Below, in pieces: positions 8,368 through 17,725 of a DNA stretch of 34,836 bases. This DNA comes from a virus, in the IMG/VR virus record IMGVR_UViG_3300017706_002651, positions 1 through 34,836 of that record; one strand, written 5' to 3'. Every line of letters starts with the position of its first letter. Position 1 is the first letter of the stretch. The notes below the pieces were generated by a model. It saw only the letters and a list, made by a program, of their open reading frames with translations, searched no databases and was not told the origin of the DNA. Position numbers and translations under genes: made by a program.

Positions 8368-8392
8368 TAAATGTATTAAAAATAAATGTATT
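8368..8392. repeat. Two 10-bp direct repeats over the polymerase promoter
   Basis: AATACATTTA (minus strand) occurs at 8377-8368 and again at 8392-8383, 15 bases apart. The first copy contains the proposed -10. They could be paired operator sites, or chance in an AT-rich gap. Confidence 0.4.
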
Positions 8393-8398
8393 TTACAA
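8370..8398 (-). promoter_or_regulatory. Probable promoter of the polymerase gene
   Basis: Minus strand: -35 TTGTAA (8398-8393), 17-base spacer, -10 TACATT (8375-8370), ending 18 bases before the ATG at 8351. The -10 is weaker than in the other copies. It sits inside two direct repeats. Confidence 0.45.
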
Positions 8399-8402
8399 GT
8401 TA

Positions 8403-11400
8403 CTAAGAAATAAAAGTTGACTGTCTATTAACTTCACTTGTTATTGCAGCAATATTTTTAGTTATGTTAGAAGGCTTATAGGCAGACCCTCCAGCAGCTT
8501 GGAGTGTAACTGTTGTCTTAAAGCTACCTTCAGTTATATTATGGCTTAGAGATTCTACATGATATATTGTATCAAGTGTAGTATTTGTACCTGCCGTTAC
8601 ATAAAACTCTTGTCCTATTGATATAAACGGGCAACCTAACATTTGTATTGATATTTTTGATGGATTTATAAACAGTTGTTCAATATTTTGTTGCTGATTA
8701 TTATCCTGGGGGTTTGCTGTTGAATTAACATACCTATAAAGGTTTAATTCATTTGCTAACCCGCCTGAATCGTTTGTTATGGATATGTTTTCAATAATTG
8801 CAGAATTTGATCCAAATTCAATAGTAGGAACTTCAGCTTTAATTATTTTATCTATGTTTATGTGAACATAACTTTGCAATGCATTAAAAGTAAAAGAATC
8901 TTCTGCTATTTCTTTAGCAACAGTCTGTATTTCTCTTTTATTGCTTTTTTTTGTAAAAAAGTTTGTAAATTTTTTAAAACCTAGGCTAATATTATTCTTA
9001 GCTTTAATGGTATTTAAAAATAAATTAACATCAGAATTATTAACACCTTCTAATAGCATTTTTGATTCTGTATATCTTTCCTGTGCTTTATCATATACAT
9101 GAACTTTAATTATTTTTCTAGGCATTCCATCAATTAGCTTAACCTTTACATCTGTTCTTATTTGTAAATTAATAGGTATAAAATCTAAAGTTTTTACATC
9201 AACACTATTATCTGCTGTTTTATATATTTTTATTAATTTTGAATTTCTATCTTGAATTAATTCTTTTCTTTTTTCATCTCTAATGTTTGGATCTATATAG
9301 CCGCCTAGTTGTGAACCAATGTCAGTAATACCGTAGCCTATTTCATAAGGGTCTGGGTTTTTAAGTATTTCTCTGACAATCTGGAAAATTGTTTCTATAT
9401 CAAGCGTTCCGTTTCCTGTTTTTTCCAAAATAGTTCTTACTGATTTTAAAAATCTTTTTGTATCTATAAAAACATCCCCTAGCGAGACATTATGAAAAGC
9501 AGCAGCGTAGTTATTTGCTGTATGAAAATAAACTTGCATTTCATCGTATTCTTTTGAATTATGCATAGGAATAAAATATAGACCAGTCAATAGTTTTCCA
9601 AGAGTCATATATTTATAAATTTTTTCTTCATTGTCACCTATTTTAAGAGAATCAGTTTCGTTTGCTGCAAAACTAAACTCGCTAGTAGCATCAGAACTGT
9701 ATATAGTGTTTAACCTTTTTACAACAAGACTTGCCCCTATTTCTGTTTCAGTGTCTGGATTTTCAACAACTTTATTTTGTTGCGTTATTTCTATGTCATT
9801 TGATTGTGCAAAATTTGCCATATTTTTGATATATTCAATTGAAGAAGATTTTATTACTTCTTGTTTATCTTCTTCGTTTTCACTTTTTTCACCAGAGTCT
9901 GATTCATCTTTGTCTATGTTTGTTTTGCCACTATCCGGGTCATACAATATTTCACCAGTTTTTTCTAAAAACAATGAAATACTATTTAGATTAAATTTTT
10001 TATCAATTGAGTTATAAAGTAATTCTTCAAACTTTTCAAACCAGCTTATATTTTTACCCGATTTGTCTGTTGAGTAGTTATAAAGTGCTTCTAAAGAAAT
10101 CAAATCATTAGCTTTTTTTCCTAAAGTTGCATTATCAATTTTATTTAGATCAAGATGAGTCTTGTAGCTATGTCTGTCGTTTCTATTTTTTATTTTCTTT
10201 TTTAACAAGTCTAAATATTCATTAAGCTCTTCTACTTTCATAAACTTTGAATTTAAAGATGTTATAGCTTTTGTATTTGTAGAAATGGATATTAATTCAA
10301 GTGTAATACTAACAGTACCATCATCATTTATACTCATTCGATTGCTTGTTATCTTAAAAAGCTCTCTTCTTTTTTGCGAGTTAAGAAATTGACCAAACGG
10401 ATTATTGCTAATAATACCACCCTCTGGATGGTTCCAACCATATTCAATAATTAAAGAAACTGAAGATAGGTATTTTATGCCTATTAGTTTTGAAATTTCA
10501 GGCAATCTACTTCTATCAAATAGTTTTAAATTTAAACTTCCTTTAACAGATGATAAAAACTTGTAACCTGCAAGATAATCTTGCACAGAAAAAGATTCAA
10601 TAGACATAAAAGGTCTAAACGGGTCGACCACTCTGTTGGTTCCCATTTGAAATCTATTAATATCAGAATTTACTAAAGCCTGTGTTGATAAAAATATTCC
10701 CATTCCAGATACATTTTGAGGTTTTATTCTGCCGCTTCTTTTTGCGCTAATATTTGCTTGAGTTTTAAAAACAATATCGTTTTTATTTTGTAGTGTCACA
10801 CTTGAAAGACCTCTTGCAAATCCATCGTTTTTAAATTGATTTCTACCTACTAAAAATTTACTTAAACTTATTCTTTCATCAGGTATTTCTGAGTCATCAA
10901 CAATAACAATGTTTAAATGAGGTGAACATCTAGACATTTCAATTTGAGGTATCATATTTGTAAAAATAGGAATAAATTCTGTTTCTTTAGAGTTTCTAAT
11001 GGATATGTCTTTATTTCTAATTTTGTATATAGCAAGGCCCGGATTTGAAAATCTACTCATAACTGAGTCTTTATTAAAAGTATTATTTAGCAAATTTTTG
11101 CTAATAGTATCATTATTCGTACTGCCAATGTATTCACCAATGTCAAAGCTATTTTTACCCTTAAGGGGTTTTTCAAGTTTATCTGATCTATAAATAATTC
11201 CAACATCATTTTGAACACTTGAACCTTCTGCCAAGGAAGCCACATTTAATTTTTCAATAATTTCCTTGTTTGTTAAAACCTCTCCAGTCACACTAATTGC
11301 ATTTTCTAAAATTCCTTTAACATTGTTTTTATTATTGGAATTTTTATTAGATAGCTTTTCTCCAAAAATGTTATTTGCTGTTCCTTTAGCAGCAGAATAT

Positions 11401-11480
11401 CTTTTAATATCTTTAGATGAAGATTCTAAAAGCAATTCTCTTTTTTTTAAAATTGAATTATATATTTCGTTATTTTTCAT
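8403..11480 (-). CDS. Large baseplate hub-type structural protein
   Basis: A 1025-residue virion protein, most likely of the baseplate hub. Seen: a Ser/Asn-rich N-terminus (1-170); a region IPIFTNMIPQIEMSRCSPHL with SVQDYLAGYKFLSSVKGSLN and SVSLIIEYGWNHPEGG (about 175-370); an acidic linker DKDESDSGEKSENEEDKQ (about 525); and a C-terminal beta-rich part with SIQMLGCPFISIGQEFYV and YHVESLSHNITEGSF, wording seen in gp27 / gpD-like hub domains of contractile tails. Assignment to the hub rests on that C-terminal pattern and on position after the gp53-like gene; exact orthology is uncertain. Its ATG overlaps the stop of the gp53-like gene (ATGA), so translation is coupled. It is far larger than T4 gp27 (391), perhaps a fusion of hub and other baseplate modules. 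No lysozyme motif is visible. Confidence 0.7.
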   Translation of the reverse strand: MKNNEIYNSILKKRELLLESSSKDIKRYSAAKGTANNIFGEKLSNKNSNNKNNVKGILENAISVTGEVLTNKEIIEKLNVASLAEGSSVQNDVGIIYRSDKLEKPLKGKNSFDIGEYIGSTNNDTISKNLLNNTFNKDSVMSRFSNPGLAIYKIRNKDISIRNSKETEFIPIFTNMIPQIEMSRCSPHLNIVIVDDSEIPDERISLSKFLVGRNQFKNDGFARGLSSVTLQNKNDIVFKTQANISAKRSGRIKPQNVSGMGIFLSTQALVNSDINRFQMGTNRVVDPFRPFMSIESFSVQDYLAGYKFLSSVKGSLNLKLFDRSRLPEISKLIGIKYLSSVSLIIEYGWNHPEGGIISNNPFGQFLNSQKRRELFKITSNRMSINDDGTVSITLELISISTNTKAITSLNSKFMKVEELNEYLDLLKKKIKNRNDRHSYKTHLDLNKIDNATLGKKANDLISLEALYNYSTDKSGKNISWFEKFEELLYNSIDKKFNLNSISLFLEKTGEILYDPDSGKTNIDKDESDSGEKSENEEDKQEVIKSSSIEYIKNMANFAQSNDIEITQQNKVVENPDTETEIGASLVVKRLNTIYSSDATSEFSFAANETDSLKIGDNEEKIYKYMTLGKLLTGLYFIPMHNSKEYDEMQVYFHTANNYAAAFHNVSLGDVFIDTKRFLKSVRTILEKTGNGTLDIETIFQIVREILKNPDPYEIGYGITDIGSQLGGYIDPNIRDEKRKELIQDRNSKLIKIYKTADNSVDVKTLDFIPINLQIRTDVKVKLIDGMPRKIIKVHVYDKAQERYTESKMLLEGVNNSDVNLFLNTIKAKNNISLGFKKFTNFFTKKSNKREIQTVAKEIAEDSFTFNALQSYVHINIDKIIKAEVPTIEFGSNSAIIENISITNDSGGLANELNLYRYVNSTANPQDNNQQQNIEQLFINPSKISIQMLGCPFISIGQEFYVTAGTNTTLDTIYHVESLSHNITEGSFKTTVTLQAAGGSAYKPSNITKNIAAITSEVNRQSTFIS

Positions 11481-11770
11481 AATAATACAAACACCTGTTC
11501 AAGATTTGTAGGAATTCTTAAAAAAGTTCCTGGAGGCAATTGTAATGACCAACCAATTCCGCTAGCAGCAGCTATAACCCACCAAAACGATGAATCACCA
11601 TAATATTGACCAGCAATAACATCAAGTCTTTGAGATCCTGCTAGAGTAAGATTGTCAAAATCAATTAAACCTGACTTTATTCCTCTTGATATAACTTCAA
11701 CACAATCTGAGTTGGAAATAGCATTTCCATTATTTAAAAAATCTACATATGAATATCTGCTTATTGACAT
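11477..11770 (-). CDS. 53: Small LysM-like baseplate protein, gp53-like
   Basis: A 97-residue protein. Its core RLDVIAGQYYGDSSFWWVIA, followed by PPGTFLRIPTNLEQV, matches the LysM-like pattern of baseplate proteins of the gp53 kind: a short helix-strand unit with D-x-I-A-x-x-Y-Y-G-D-x-x-x-W-W and a final I-P. In contractile tails such proteins lock baseplate wedges to the hub. T4 gp53 is about twice as long (196), so this is a minimal form. It starts 8 bases after the stop of the 1154-residue protein and its stop overlaps the start of the hub gene, which fits equal, coupled production of baseplate parts. The LysM-like fold is well supported; which T4 gene it corresponds to is inferred. Confidence 0.72.
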   Translation of the reverse strand: MSISRYSYVDFLNNGNAISNSDCVEVISRGIKSGLIDFDNLTLAGSQRLDVIAGQYYGDSSFWWVIAAASGIGWSLQLPPGTFLRIPTNLEQVFVLL

Positions 11771-11778
11771 TTTTCCCT

Positions 11779-14700
11779 CTAAAACAACTTATTTACACCA
11801 GGCTTATTTTTGGAAGTTGCACTGCTTAAATTTTTGTAATTTTCATTTAATTTTTTACTTTTATAACTTCTGTCTTCACCGCGAGAATCAGACTTAAAAG
11901 ATTTTTCTGCTAAGTCTCCATTAGAACTATAAGGATCACCACTTGTGCTTCTCATAATATCTCCTACATTGTATATAGGTGCTCTATTAAACCCGCTATG
12001 ATCAATACCAGGTGCAATATCATGAATTGGACTAAATCCCATTGTAACTGTCATAATTTTTGGTGCCCTAGAGTTAAAGTCCAAATCCCAAGTAGTATCT
12101 TCTCCCAGCATTGAAAAAGAAAGACTTGTAATAAACCCAGCCAAACCTCTACCTCTTGAAGAATTAAAAGCTCTTGTAAAAGGATTTCCTGTTGGTATGC
12201 TTAATTCGCCAGAAGCTATTCTAGCTGCATTAAGTAAACCTCCGTCCTGTCGGGCATAGGGACTCATAAACAAAGCTTCGCTCATGACTGTTCTAAAAGG
12301 GTTAATGTCGTCGTCTGACAAGCCTATCTTATTTAATTCATGAGCAAACTTTTCATCAATTAGACCGTTATTTCCTTCAAAAATGTCTTTAAGATCAGAT
12401 GATAAAGAAAGCAAAGGAGCTATAAACATATGTTCTGGGCTTAATATAAAATCTTCAAATCTTGCTAAAATTATTTTTTGAAAAACGCCTAAAGGTGCAT
12501 CAATATCATTAATGATAATTCTATAGTATAGTTCCCCATTAATAATTTTAGTATTTTTAATTTCTCCTGTTAGTGATCTTTTAAAATGATAATATCTTTC
12601 ATCTTTAGGGCTATAATAGGGGAAATCTGGAAGCGTAGCAGCTAAAATAACTTTGTCTGTTTTTTGCGGACCGTAAGAAGAATCTTGATTAAAGTCATTA
12701 GGGTTTAAAAACTTTTTATAAATTTCCTTATAACCTATACTGTTTTGTGTATTAACAGAATTTACAAAAAGTTTCTCTGTTATATTTGAAGCCCTTGTAT
12801 CAAATAGAGCAGTTGCTGCTATGTTTGTGCCAGTTGTGCCAATTGTTCTTAAAACTAGTTCAACAATATTTGATCCAAATTGAGACCAAGCAACAGGTGA
12901 ACCAAATATTACTTTTACAGCAAGATCAGTAACAAGCTTTGTAATACTTCTAACTGCTCTTGCTGTCATTCCTAGGCCTGAATTTGACAAGCCTGGTGTT
13001 AAACTAACACCTGCTCTTCCTGCAATTAAAGTATCAGCATTACCTATTCCAAACTGTCTTGCCAAAGCTAATTCAGAATAGTTTGATTTTATGATATCTC
13101 CTACTCTTAGTCTTATCATAGGTGAGCCTTCAATAATTTGGCTAAATGGTTGAACAAAAGTATTTTTTCCTACTTGATCAAAGACTTCTGTTCCTTTTGA
13201 CCACTTAGGATAAATCAATGTTAAAAGCTTATTAACTTTCCACCACATTTCGTTAAAATCTTTTTTTGAAGTTGCTGCTATTTTAAATGATAGATTTATT
13301 GATCTTGTAGTTCCCTTGTATATTTGAACTGGATCCATTCTACCATAACCTGACGACGGGTTTACTCCTGGGGAAAATGAATCTGTTAGTGTCTCTAAAA
13401 AAGCGTGAAATGAAATTATTTCGTTAGTTCGCAAATCATGAAAATAAAACGGAACATAAGATGCTTCAAGCTCGTTTTCAATTTTTTCTACCAAAGAACC
13501 CGGAAGCCTTGCATAGTCTCCTTCTAGTGGGCTAATAACTGTTTGTGCAGAAAGCTTTTCGCTTGCAACTGATTTTAACGGGTTTGCTCCTTTAACACCT
13601 GTACCTAATAGCATTGCTGCTCTAACTGGATTTCCTGGCATTAAGTACAATGAAGGTGTTGTACCTTGGCCCCATGCAATTTTACCTGACAGATTTCTGC
13701 TTTTTGAAACAACACTACCTAAAGTATCGGGCATTAAATCAACATCTAAGGAATTATTAACAATAACACCTTTTTCTTTTTCTAAGAATATACCAGCACC
13801 GCCAGTTGACTTTAAAGAGTTATCACCTATACCTGATAAAATGTTTATAAATTGAACAATTCTAGATCTTTCTAAAAACTTTAAAAAATTTCTTGTTGTT
13901 GAAACATCAGAATCATTTAAAATTCTTTCTGATTCTTTGATTATTGACTTAAAGAAAGGGATCCAAAAATGACTAGAGTTTATAATACTTGTGTTTTTAG
14001 AAGCTTTATTTATATCAAAATTAATCAAGCCAGAATCTGGCCCAAACATTACATTAAGTCCCTCATCTACACAATCGGTAACTGGATATAAAGTATCTTT
14101 AAAAAAAGGAACAGGAGATCTACCTCTAATTTTTTGAATATATCCTGTTTTCTGGTAGTCTGGTAAATGCGTGTCTTCTTTAAACTGGTCTAGTATTAAA
14201 GAAAGTATGATTTTTAATCTAACAGAAGCCAACGTAATGATATGCGATTCTGATTCATAAGCAATACTAGAATAATCTCCTTTGTTAACTTTAACACTTC
14301 TTTCATCGATTAAGACATTTCCTTTTTGTTTTTGAAACCCAGAATTCTTTAAAGACTCTGGCATAGCATTCTGAACCGTTGCCCTTAAGTCTTTTGACTG
14401 TATCGTGGTATTTTCATTGTTTTCAAATATCTCAAATATCTCAGCTTCAGTTTTACCTGACATCATGTCAGGATTAATACCAGTGTATCTTTTAAAAATG
14501 TCTTCTGCCAAAATCTTAAGTCTTTCTATTTTAATTTCGCCAGAAGGTTCATCCTCACCTAAAGTATCATAATAGCTTATCGTGCTATTGTCAACATCAC
14601 TAGAGGTAGAAACACCTTTTTCTGCATAGGCAGAACCCTGCTGGTTAAACTTTCCAGGGTTGTACCTGTTGTTATTTATTAAAGTACTTAAAGTCTCACC

Positions 14701-15243
14701 AACAGCATTCTCGTTATTTTCTTGATTATAAAACGTTTCACCTCGGTTAGTTAGTTTTTGTTTTTCAAATTTTAACAATTCATGATTTGCAGGATCACCT
14801 TCTTTTTTTACAATGTTGTCTAGATTGGAAATATATCCTGACTGAGAATATTTTCTTAAGGTATTGCCTAAGGTCGTATTTGTTTCTACGAACACCTTAG
14901 CATTGCCGTCAGGTCCTGCGGGGTCGTGTACCCTATTTCCTCTATCGTTATTAGGTGATCTGGAGTTTTTAGGTCCTGGCCTGTAGAAATTAGATATTTT
15001 GCCGTTAAAGGTTCCATTTTTATGATCATAAGAAGACATTATAAAGTTAACATAATCGCCTAGCAATCCTGTTGCCTTGTCATCTAAATCTAAAAGAGGC
15101 TCACCAGATTCAGAATCAACACCTAAATCATCGCCTTCTCCTATTTCGTTGTTGGAATTAATGTCTTCAGGGTTTATCAAAATATTTTTCTGAACAGATC
15201 CTTGAGATTGAAAAAATTCTTTTAGTGTTTTTCTAGTAGTCAT
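11779..15243 (-). CDS. Very large baseplate structural protein, possible tube-cap (gp48/gp54-type)
   Basis: A 1154-residue virion protein. The first 330 residues are Asn/Asp/Gly-rich and look poorly ordered. The central part (about 570-720) has PLEGDYARLPGSLVEKIENE, YVPFYFHDLRTNEIISFHAF, GRMDPVQIYKGTTRSINLSF and MWWKVNKLLTLIYPKW, a set I associate with baseplate proteins that start the tail tube and are read as gp48/gp54-like. A C-terminal strand block includes APKIMTVTMGFSPIHDIAPG (about 1060). A hydrophobic Ala/Gly stretch at about 785-815 may be a buried helix pair. It lies between the tape measure and the gp53-like gene. T4 gp48 and gp54 are only 364 and 320 residues, so this is a large fusion or an unrelated baseplate scaffold; function is a moderate inference. 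Confidence 0.65.
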   Translation of the reverse strand: MTTRKTLKEFFQSQGSVQKNILINPEDINSNNEIGEGDDLGVDSESGEPLLDLDDKATGLLGDYVNFIMSSYDHKNGTFNGKISNFYRPGPKNSRSPNNDRGNRVHDPAGPDGNAKVFVETNTTLGNTLRKYSQSGYISNLDNIVKKEGDPANHELLKFEKQKLTNRGETFYNQENNENAVGETLSTLINNNRYNPGKFNQQGSAYAEKGVSTSSDVDNSTISYYDTLGEDEPSGEIKIERLKILAEDIFKRYTGINPDMMSGKTEAEIFEIFENNENTTIQSKDLRATVQNAMPESLKNSGFQKQKGNVLIDERSVKVNKGDYSSIAYESESHIITLASVRLKIILSLILDQFKEDTHLPDYQKTGYIQKIRGRSPVPFFKDTLYPVTDCVDEGLNVMFGPDSGLINFDINKASKNTSIINSSHFWIPFFKSIIKESERILNDSDVSTTRNFLKFLERSRIVQFINILSGIGDNSLKSTGGAGIFLEKEKGVIVNNSLDVDLMPDTLGSVVSKSRNLSGKIAWGQGTTPSLYLMPGNPVRAAMLLGTGVKGANPLKSVASEKLSAQTVISPLEGDYARLPGSLVEKIENELEASYVPFYFHDLRTNEIISFHAFLETLTDSFSPGVNPSSGYGRMDPVQIYKGTTRSINLSFKIAATSKKDFNEMWWKVNKLLTLIYPKWSKGTEVFDQVGKNTFVQPFSQIIEGSPMIRLRVGDIIKSNYSELALARQFGIGNADTLIAGRAGVSLTPGLSNSGLGMTARAVRSITKLVTDLAVKVIFGSPVAWSQFGSNIVELVLRTIGTTGTNIAATALFDTRASNITEKLFVNSVNTQNSIGYKEIYKKFLNPNDFNQDSSYGPQKTDKVILAATLPDFPYYSPKDERYYHFKRSLTGEIKNTKIINGELYYRIIINDIDAPLGVFQKIILARFEDFILSPEHMFIAPLLSLSSDLKDIFEGNNGLIDEKFAHELNKIGLSDDDINPFRTVMSEALFMSPYARQDGGLLNAARIASGELSIPTGNPFTRAFNSSRGRGLAGFITSLSFSMLGEDTTWDLDFNSRAPKIMTVTMGFSPIHDIAPGIDHSGFNRAPIYNVGDIMRSTSGDPYSSNGDLAEKSFKSDSRGEDRSYKSKKLNENYKNLSSATSKNKPGVNKLF

Positions 15244-15272
15244 AACAAACCTTTTTAATGCATATTAAATAA

Positions 15273-15410
15273 TTATTTTTGTTTTTGGGTTTCAAGAATT
15301 TTTTTAATTTTTTTAAAAAACTTTTCTTCTTTATCAATGACGCTAATATCACCACCAATATTTTTTAAATATTCTAAAAACTTTTTATTTAAGATATCTT
15401 CGTATTTCAT
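15273..15410 (-). CDS. Small 45-residue lysine-rich protein overlapping the tape-measure stop
   Basis: An ORF of 45 codons starting MKYEDILNKKFLEYLKNIGG and ending KKIKKILETQKQK. Its ATG overlaps the TGA of the tape-measure gene (ATGA), a strong sign of translational coupling, and it fills most of the gap before the next gene. It is predicted helical and strongly basic. No function is known to me; a small tail-assembly accessory is possible. It is too short for coding statistics, so the overlap is the main support. Confidence 0.55.
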   Translation of the reverse strand: MKYEDILNKKFLEYLKNIGGDISVIDKEEKFFKKIKKILETQKQK

Positions 15411-17479
15411 TTTAAAAACCCGAGTTGTGTTAATCTGTTGTCTACACCCTGTAAAACAACATTGTCAAGTACCAGCTTACCAGAGTTTCCTAGATTTAAT
15501 TCTGGAGAAATTGAAACGTTATTTTGAATTGGTGTCTCTTTACTTTTCTGCAATTCTACAAGTATATTCTTTTGAATTGTTGTTAATTCTCCTATGGCAT
15601 CAACGAGCGCCTGATTTTCTGCTTTAATAATAAGATCAGCATCAATTTTTCCGCCTTTTAACATTTTTTCTTCTGCAGGATCAAAATTAACTTTAACGTC
15701 AACAGTTGCTGCATTTTGAATTTTTTCTTTTAAGTTTTTAGACCATTTAACTTCTGTTTCATTTGCAAAAGCATTAATTGCATTACCTGATTGCACTTCT
15801 AGCGGAGAAGGGCTCTGTCTTTTTGTAAAAGCAAAGGCATTTTTCCAGCTTGTGCTAATGTTGTCAAAAGCTTCTGATTGTGATATAAAACCTAAATCTT
15901 CAATTATTTGATCTTTATCAACATCAAGACCTGTAACTTTAATTGTTTGTTCTTCGTTTATTTTATCAAAAATTTCATTAAAGCTTTCTGAATTTGTTAC
16001 ATTATCAAATGATGCTAAAAGTTCTTTTGCTCTTTTCTTGGTAGCTTCAGTCGCCCCGTCAGCACCAATAATTTTATCCATCGTTTCTTTAAACTTTTTA
16101 ATAGCCTCTTGTCTTTCATTACCGGTTTTTGTTGCTATGTCTCCTGTTAGCTGTGCAAACTCTTTTACTTTTTTAGCATCGCCGTCAAATAGCTTTAATA
16201 TTGTATCATCACTTGCAATAAATTCCTTTATATCTTGGTTTAAATCTTTAAACTTCATAAAGGTTTTATCAATTGCAATTTCATACATGCTTTGCCCGCG
16301 CTCAAGTGCAATATCGACAACTGATCTGGTGTCAATAATAGACTCTTGAAGATCTGCAACCACCTTGGCAGCGCTTTCAGCACTATATCCAGTTGCACTA
16401 ACAGAATCTGCTATGATGCCGCCAATGCTTACCTGAGAGTCAAATAGCTTTTTAGCATCGTTAATAGACATGTTTAGAGTTTTTGCAACAAGGGTAATCG
16501 AATGACCCATTTGTTCAGAATCCATACCTGCTTCAAACATAGAGTTTCTAATCATGTCAACAAAGCCAGCTTGATCTTCAAATGCTTTATTCATTAACGT
16601 TATCGGATCAAGTGAAGCACCAAAAGCCCCACCGAGGTCTCTTGCAAGCGAAGCAGCACCTTCAAATGTTTGTGCTTTACCCACCAGGGCATCAATACCG
16701 CCAGTAGTCATTTGTAGTTGACCTAAAGTTGCACCAAACTGGGAAATCGCCTCTTCACTAGCAGCACCGTATTTTTCATAATCTGCCATCGCAGCTGTAA
16801 TATTGTTTGTAATCTGATAAATACTTGCTGCAGTTTGCTGAGAATATGCCTCGGCATAGAATGCAATTTTCTTAAAAACTTCATCAGTTACTTTTCCAGA
16901 ACTTGCCATTTGATTATCAATAATCCCAAGAAAGTCTTCATTATTAATTCTTAATGCTCTTTGTATTGTAAGAGTATTAAGCATCATTTCCGTACCTTTT
17001 TCGGTTTCTTTGGCATAGTCCTGTGCAATTCTATTAATATAGAATGAGTTTACATCATATATTTCTTGAAGTTCTTTTCTAGCTTGTGCTGCAGATCCAA
17101 ACACACCTACAATAGTTCTATCACCGATAAGTCTATCAGCATCATTTGCCATCTCAGATATCAACCTAGCTTGTGACTTTACTGTAAAAGATACAAAGTT
17201 TTCATATTTGCCTGTAAAATAATCAAATGTCCCACCGTACTTACCAATTGCATCTTCAATAGAGTCAGCAAGGGTTGACTTTATAACTCTATCTCCGTAC
17301 ATAGGTGTAACATCTTTTGTTGTGCTTCTGCTACTTGAAGATCTATCTGTTATTGTATTGTCAGAACGAGTTCTACTTCTATTTCTGTCTACGCCACCAG
17401 TGCTAATAGAATCTCTATCATCTAGTTTTTGATTTAGCTTTTGTAGTGTTGCCAGTATTTTTTCGTCTGTATCTGCCAT
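15407..17479 (-). CDS. Tail tape-measure protein (gp29-like role)
   Basis: A 690-residue protein, almost entirely predicted helical, that would fix tail length and lie inside the tube. Seen: a Ser/Arg-rich, disordered N-terminal stretch (about 28-58), then Ala-, Gly- and Ser-rich helices (for example SLARDLGGAFGASLDPITLM and SVSATGYSAESAAKVVADLQ, about 270-390), and a charged C-terminal part. Long, low-cysteine helical sequence directly after the tail-chaperone frames and before baseplate genes is the usual place of the tape measure. At 1.5 angstrom per helical residue, 690 residues would span about 100 nm, similar to a T4-class tail. Its ribosome site AAAGGAG is inside the end of the frameshift ORF, 6 bases before the ATG. 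I see no clear membrane-pore segment or hydrolase motif. Confidence 0.82.
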   Translation of the reverse strand: MADTDEKILATLQKLNQKLDDRDSISTGGVDRNRSRTRSDNTITDRSSSSRSTTKDVTPMYGDRVIKSTLADSIEDAIGKYGGTFDYFTGKYENFVSFTVKSQARLISEMANDADRLIGDRTIVGVFGSAAQARKELQEIYDVNSFYINRIAQDYAKETEKGTEMMLNTLTIQRALRINNEDFLGIIDNQMASSGKVTDEVFKKIAFYAEAYSQQTAASIYQITNNITAAMADYEKYGAASEEAISQFGATLGQLQMTTGGIDALVGKAQTFEGAASLARDLGGAFGASLDPITLMNKAFEDQAGFVDMIRNSMFEAGMDSEQMGHSITLVAKTLNMSINDAKKLFDSQVSIGGIIADSVSATGYSAESAAKVVADLQESIIDTRSVVDIALERGQSMYEIAIDKTFMKFKDLNQDIKEFIASDDTILKLFDGDAKKVKEFAQLTGDIATKTGNERQEAIKKFKETMDKIIGADGATEATKKRAKELLASFDNVTNSESFNEIFDKINEEQTIKVTGLDVDKDQIIEDLGFISQSEAFDNISTSWKNAFAFTKRQSPSPLEVQSGNAINAFANETEVKWSKNLKEKIQNAATVDVKVNFDPAEEKMLKGGKIDADLIIKAENQALVDAIGELTTIQKNILVELQKSKETPIQNNVSISPELNLGNSGKLVLDNVVLQGVDNRLTQLGFLK

Positions 17480-17482
17480 TTT

Positions 17483-17725
17483 TTACTCCTTTGAGAATCG
17501 ACGATACATTTTTTCAATGTTATCATCAGGTCTTTTCAGTTCGTGTTCATTGGATTGTTTTTTAAGAGCCAATTGTTGTTTTTCATGATCGGCTATAATT
17601 CTATCTATATACCAACGACGATATCTCACAGGAAGTTTTTTAATTTCGGTATATGACATACCTAGGTTTTTTTGTAAAAAATAAAAGCTTTCAAGAAGTG
17701 TTTCTTGATAATTATAGGGCAGGCC
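17483..17725 (-). CDS. Frameshift extension of the tail-assembly chaperone (GT-like ORF)
   Basis: An open frame of 80 codons, from GLPYNYQETLLESFYFLQKN to YRRFSKE, with a strikingly protein-like core MSYTEIKKLPVRYRRWYIDR. It begins at the end of the T8 run inside the upstream gp26-like gene and is in the +1 (equal to -2) frame relative to it. Its only early ATG (17659) lies mid-ORF with no ribosome site ahead of it, while the frame stays open back to the T-run. Inference: it is made as a C-terminal extension of the 287-residue protein by ribosomal slippage, as in the G/GT tail chaperones of lambda and Mu, which also sit between the tube and tape-measure genes. The alternative is independent start at 17659 (58 residues) or a homopolymer error in the assembly. 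Confidence 0.72.
   Translation of the reverse strand, partial: GLPYNYQETLLESFYFLQKNLGMSYTEIKKLPVRYRRWYIDRIIADHEKQQLALKKQSNEHELKRPDDNIEKMYRRFSKE

Noticed and set aside
9601-9630. T4-type late promoter word (TATAAATA) near 9610
   Set aside because: It lies within the hub gene on no gene start, and AT-rich coding sequence makes such words by chance.
15337-15627. Plus-strand ORF of 96 codons
   Set aside because: It lies opposite the end of the tape measure and the coupled 45-residue ORF; no ribosome site.
17659-17725. -1 frameshift at the same T-run
   Set aside because: The T-TTT-TTT heptamer suits a -1 slip, but that frame stops after about 21 codons, while the +1/-2 frame is open for 80.
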